Shown: piece after piece, positions 60,657-64,000 of the stretch
Layout: every line of letters begins with the position of its first letter
Position numbering within the stretch: the stretch's first letter is position 1
Assembly (NCBI RefSeq): GCF_032062175.1
Contig: NZ_DAMBQK010000006.1
Span: 1 to 64,000 of the forward strand
Source of the DNA: Atlantibacter sp032062175
GTDB taxonomy: Bacteria; Pseudomonadota; Gammaproteobacteria; Enterobacterales; Enterobacteriaceae
Length of the DNA stretch: 64,000 nucleotides
Reading direction: 5' to 3'
Notes under the pieces: model-generated
The model's database searches: none
What the model was told of the DNA's origin: nothing
Seen by the model: the letters and a program-made list of their open reading frames with translations, nothing else
Made by a program: the position numbers and the translations under genes

Positions 60657-60774
60657 ATTTGCATAGTGTCGGAAAAAGCCGCAATTTTCCTTGCGCTTAC
60701 GCAGTAAATCGAGTCAGCCGACTATTTTTTAACTTTTTAACCTTCGTTGAAGAAGACCTGACCCTTAACCGTGG

Positions 60775-60798
60775 TAACGTATGGACATCCAGACGTAT
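60775..60798. promoter_or_regulatory. MetJ-box-like tandem repeats upstream of metC
   Basis: Three adjacent eight-base units, TAACGTAT, GGACATCC and AGACGTAT, match the MetJ consensus AGACGTCT at five, five and seven positions. They end 18 bases before the metC start. metC is MetJ-repressed in E. coli. Confidence 0.7.
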
Positions 60799-60816
60799 AA
60801 ACAGGATTTCGCCGAG

Positions 60817-62004
60817 ATGACAAAACCGCACATCGAAACCGCGCTGGTGAATGCCGGACGCAGCAAACGTTATACCCAGGGCTCAGTGAATAGCGTGATC
60901 CAACGCGCGTCATCACTGGTGTTTGACAGCGTGGCTGCCAAAAAAGCGGCGACTGCCGGGCGTGCGTCCGGCGAGCTGTTTTACGGGCGGCGTGGCACGC
61001 TAACCCACTTCTCGCTTCAGGAAGCGATGTGCGAACTGGAAGGCGGCGCGGGTTGTGCCCTGTTCCCCTGCGGCGCAGCGGCGGTGGCGAATACCATTCT
61101 GGCGTTTGTCGAACAAGGCGATCATGTGCTGGTGACCCACTCCGCCTATGAACCGACGCAGGATTTCTGTACCAAAATTCTCGCCAAACTTGGCGTGACC
61201 ACCAGTTGGTTCGACCCGCTGATCGGCGCGGGTATCGCAGAGCATATCCAGTCGAACACCAAAGTCGTGTTTCTGGAGTCACCCGGTTCTATCACCATGG
61301 AAGTGCACGATGTTCCGGCGATTGTCGCTGCGGTACGCCGCGTCGCGCCTGAGGCGATCATTATGATCGACAACACCTGGGCGGCGGGCGTGCTGTTTAA
61401 AGCGCTGGATTTCGGCATTGATATTTCTATTCAGGCGGGCACCAAATACCTGATCGGCCATTCTGACGGCATGGTGGGCACGGCGGTCGCCAATGAACGC
61501 TGCTGGGCGCAACTGCGCGAAAACGCCTATTTGATGGGCCAGATGCTGGATGCCGATACCGCTTATATGACCAGCCGTGGTTTGCGTACCCTGGCGGTAC
61601 GTTTGCGTCAGCACCATGAAAGCAGCTTAAAAGTCGCTGAATGGCTGGCGGCGCATCCGCAGGTGGCGCGCGTGAATCACCCGGCATTGCCCGGCAGTAA
61701 AGGCCATGAGTTCTGGAAACGCGATTTTCTCGGCAGCAGCGGTTTATTCTCTTTTATCCTGAAAAAACGCCTTAACGAGACTGAGTTTGCGGCGTATCTC
61801 GATAATTTTAATTATTTCGGGATGGCCTATTCCTGGGGCGGCTTCGAATCGCTTATTCTTGCCAACCAACCTGAAGAGATCGCCGCCATCCGCCCGGACA
61901 GCCGTGTCGATTTCGACGGTACGCTGGTTCGCGTTCATATCGGCCTTGAGAATGTCGAAGATTTGATTGCCGATCTGGAAGCCGGTTTCGGGCGCATAGC
62001 CTGA
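60817..62004 (+). CDS. metC: Cystathionine beta-lyase MetC
   Basis: This PLP enzyme converts cystathionine to homocysteine, ammonia and pyruvate in methionine synthesis. The 395 residues equal E. coli MetC, with the PLP Lys210 in SIQAGTKYLIGHSDG and the C-terminal AYSWGGFESLILANQP. The frame is open 12 codons further upstream, but the ATG at 60817 is kept because the longer frame would run through the MetJ-like boxes and the protein then aligns with E. coli. It is divergent from exbB and is followed by yghB. Confidence 0.97.
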   Translation: MTKPHIETALVNAGRSKRYTQGSVNSVIQRASSLVFDSVAAKKAATAGRASGELFYGRRGTLTHFSLQEAMCELEGGAGCALFPCGAAAVANTILAFVEQGDHVLVTHSAYEPTQDFCTKILAKLGVTTSWFDPLIGAGIAEHIQSNTKVVFLESPGSITMEVHDVPAIVAAVRRVAPEAIIMIDNTWAAGVLFKALDFGIDISIQAGTKYLIGHSDGMVGTAVANERCWAQLRENAYLMGQMLDADTAYMTSRGLRTLAVRLRQHHESSLKVAEWLAAHPQVARVNHPALPGSKGHEFWKRDFLGSSGLFSFILKKRLNETEFAAYLDNFNYFGMAYSWGGFESLILANQPEEIAAIRPDSRVDFDGTLVRVHIGLENVEDLIADLEAGFGRIA

Positions 62005-62126
62005 AGTTGCCAGCGCTGGACAGCGATAAGGACAGAATAGTCTGTATTTATTGGGCCCCGGATCAAACCGCTCGGGGCGTTTTGCGATTACAATAACCCT
62101 ATACACGCTGTTCGTCAGGATTACCC

Positions 62127-62780
62127 ATGGTTGTTATTCAGAATATTGTTTCCGCGCTCTGGCAGCATGATTTCGCCGCGCTGGCAGATCCGCATGTGGT
62201 CGGCATTGTTTACGGCGTGATGTTCGCCACGCTGTTTCTGGAAAATGGGCTGTTACCCGCCTCATTTTTACCCGGCGATAGTTTATTACTGCTGGCAGGG
62301 GCGCTGGTGGCGAAAGGCGTGATGGATTTTGTCCCGACGATGGTGATTTTGACGTCCGCAGCCAGCCTCGGCTGTTGGCTGAGCTACGTGCAGGGCCGCT
62401 GGCTCGGCAATACCCGAACGGTAAAAGGCTGGCTGAAGCAGTTGCCGCAAAAATATCACCAGCGCGCCACCTGCATGTTCGATCAGCACGGCCTGCTGGC
62501 GCTGCTGGCGGGGCGCTTCCTCGCGTTTATCCGCACCCTGCTGCCGACCATGGCGGGCATTTCCGGCCTGTCTAACCGCCGCTTCCAGTTCTTTAACTGG
62601 CTCAGCGCGTTTTTGTGGGTCGGTGTGGTGACCAGCTTCGGCTATGCGCTCAGCATGATCCCGTTCGTGAAGCGCCATGAAGACCAGGTGATGACTTTCC
62701 TGATGGTGCTGCCTATCGTGCTGCTGGTGGCGGGCTTTATCGGCGCGCTGACGGTAGTGCTGAAGAAGAAATTCGCCTGA
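62127..62780 (+). CDS. yghB: DedA-family inner-membrane protein YghB
   Basis: A 217-residue DedA family protein with four to six hydrophobic segments and the DedA motifs LPGDSLLLLAGAL-like (residues about 48-60) and GRFLAFIRTLLPTMAGIS. In E. coli YghB and its paralog YqjA are needed for normal cell division and proton/membrane homeostasis. It matches E. coli YghB in length (219) and position downstream of metC. Confidence 0.93.
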   Translation: MVVIQNIVSALWQHDFAALADPHVVGIVYGVMFATLFLENGLLPASFLPGDSLLLLAGALVAKGVMDFVPTMVILTSAASLGCWLSYVQGRWLGNTRTVKGWLKQLPQKYHQRATCMFDQHGLLALLAGRFLAFIRTLLPTMAGISGLSNRRFQFFNWLSAFLWVGVVTSFGYALSMIPFVKRHEDQVMTFLMVLPIVLLVAGFIGALTVVLKKKFA

Positions 62781-62808
62781 TACGTCACCTCGCTGCAAGG
62801 CGGGGTGA

Positions 62809-63708
62809 CTACATTCCCTGCAAGGTGCGCATCCGCGCCGCGTCCTCTCCCGGCGTCACGCCGAAATAGCGTTTAAACTCCCGGCTAAACTGCGATGCGC
62901 TCTCATAACCGACACGCATCGCCGCCGCGCTGGCTTTCATCCCGTCATGAACAATCAACATTCTGGCCTTATGCAGGCGGAAGGTTTTGATGTACTGCAA
63001 CGGCGATGTGCTGGTCACCGATTTGAAGTTATGGTGAAACGCCGACACGCTCATATTGGCGTCCAGCGCCAGCTGGTCCACGGTCAGGTTTTCGGTGTAC
63101 TGGTTTTCAATGCGTTTCAACACGCGGCTTATCAGGCTGAAATGCGTCTGGCGGCTGACCAGCGCCAGCAGCGCCCCGCCGCGCGGCCCCATCAGTACGT
63201 GGTACAGGATCTCGCGAATAATTGATTTGCCGAGGATCCGCGCGTCCAGCGGCTTATCCAGTACGTCAATCAGCCGCTCAATGGCGCAGAGGATCTCATC
63301 AGACAGCACGGCGGAGTTGATGCCGCTGGCGCACTGCGCCGGGCGAAACGCGTCGTCTTCGCCGATATCCATCAGCAGGGTTTGCAGTTGTTGCACATCC
63401 ACGTTGATGCGGATGCCCGCCAGCGGCGTTTCCGGCGTGGCGAAGGTTTCGCATTCAAACGGCAGCGGCACGGTCAGTAGCAGGTATTCGTTCGCATCGT
63501 AGCGAAACACCCTATCGTTAAGATAACCGGTCTTATTGCCGGAAAAGAGAAATATGATGCCAGGCTGGTACATTACCGGCGTGCGCGGGTGCGGCTGGGT
63601 GCCGTACAGCAAGCGGATCTCCGGCAGCAAGGCGCTAATTTCATCTTCATTATTTTTCAGGATGTTAACTTTTTTTGCCAGATGCTGGCAGATTTGCTGA
63701 CGGTTCAT
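62809..63708 (-). CDS. yqhC: AraC-family regulator YqhC
   Basis: A 299-residue AraC/XylS regulator. The N-terminal domain is about 1-185, and the C-terminal two-helix-turn-helix (about 195-295) includes LTVDQLALDANMSVSAFHHNFK and VGYESASQFSREFKRYFGVTP. In E. coli YqhC activates yqhD-dkgA in response to aldehydes. It is divergent from yqhD, the expected arrangement. Confidence 0.94.
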   Translation of the reverse strand: MNRQQICQHLAKKVNILKNNEDEISALLPEIRLLYGTQPHPRTPVMYQPGIIFLFSGNKTGYLNDRVFRYDANEYLLLTVPLPFECETFATPETPLAGIRINVDVQQLQTLLMDIGEDDAFRPAQCASGINSAVLSDEILCAIERLIDVLDKPLDARILGKSIIREILYHVLMGPRGGALLALVSRQTHFSLISRVLKRIENQYTENLTVDQLALDANMSVSAFHHNFKSVTSTSPLQYIKTFRLHKARMLIVHDGMKASAAAMRVGYESASQFSREFKRYFGVTPGEDAARMRTLQGM

Positions 63709-63895
63709 GATTCGCTACGCTGTGGCCATTATTCACGCTTCACATTGTGCGCAAAAAATTGCGGATCCTCCAGCGTCCTGGAGAAACAGGCAAGACACCG
63801 GCAGAAATGAGCATTGAGCATACCGACAGCCGCGCCCACAATATATCCCATCGCCACGCTGTGGCCCTCTGTTCACCCACTTAACGGGAGTTCCC

Positions 63896-64000
63896 ATGAA
63901 TAATTTCGATCTGCATACCCCTACCCGAATCCTGTTTGGTAAAAATTCTATCGCCCAGTTGCGGGCGCAAATCCCGGAAGGCAGCCGCGTATTGATCACT
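63896..64000 (+). CDS. yqhD: NADPH-dependent aldehyde/alcohol reductase YqhD (5' end)
   Basis: Only the first 35 codons are in the window. They read MNNFDLHTPTRILFGKNSI and then AQLRAQIPEGSRVLIT, matching the E. coli YqhD N-terminus. GGGAG lies eight bases before the ATG. YqhD is an iron-dependent alcohol dehydrogenase family enzyme that detoxifies aldehydes. The gene runs off the right edge and is divergent from its activator yqhC. Confidence 0.93.
   Translation, partial: MNNFDLHTPTRILFGKNSIAQLRAQIPEGSRVLIT

Noticed and set aside
1..64000. CRISPR array or cas genes
   Set aside because: No regularly spaced direct repeats of 24-37 bases and no Cas-like proteins were noticed; the only tandem repeat is the coding 18-bp repeat at 44346-44453.

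Overview
The window is chromosomal DNA of a member of the Enterobacteriaceae, most like the Enterobacter/Klebsiella/Kosakonia side of the family. Proteins such as AceE, GuaC, CoaE, TrmB, MutY, SpeC and YqhD align almost end to end with my recollection of the E. coli proteins, but gene order and accessory genes differ. Genus-level placement is an inference. No phage integrase, transposase, rRNA or CRISPR array was seen.

Left block (about 1-21150). This is the E. coli 2-3 min region read backwards: lpd, aceF, aceE and pdhR (pyruvate dehydrogenase complex and its repressor), aroP, ampE, ampD, nadC, ppdD-hofB-hofC (type IV pilus genes), guaC, coaE-zapD-yacG and mutT. A GPH-family symporter plus GH43 glycosidase pair (9798-12151) sits between aroP and ampE.

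Middle block (about 21160-30750). Straight after mutT the sequence jumps to the E. coli 66-67 min region: yggN, yggL, trmB, mutY, yggX, mltC, nupG, speC, yqgA and a tRNA-Phe. In E. coli, mutT follows secA and yggN follows ansB. The two loci lie at nearly equal distances on opposite sides of oriC, so the junction looks like one end of an inversion roughly symmetric about the replication origin.

Accessory block (about 30800-55240). Beyond the tRNA-Phe lie: a SymE-like toxin gene with a probable frameshift; a regulator/RpiB-like/3-hydroxyacid dehydrogenase/ABC transporter operon between two YjdF paralogs; a LysR regulator with a serine-type transporter and a second cystathionine beta-lyase-like enzyme; a lipoprotein hydrolase; an autotransporter with a Pro-rich repeat; an isolated cbiP-cobU pair; an FAD oxidoreductase; a serine-hydrolase lipoprotein; yghU; and a large autotransporter carrying an HELAH metalloprotease domain.

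Right block (about 55240-64000). This returns to E. coli-like order: dienelactone hydrolase (YghX-like), yqhA, yghA, exbD-exbB, metC, yghB, yqhC and the start of yqhD. Three unrecognised small genes (56813-58268) are wedged between yqhA and yghA.

Regulatory sites visible by eye include a near-ideal PdhR operator before pdhR, an ArcA-like palindrome before lpd, a FadR/PdhR-type half-site pair before the FCD regulator, MetJ-box-like repeats and a Fur-like site between exbB and metC, a strong promoter before the tRNA, and many factor-independent terminators.
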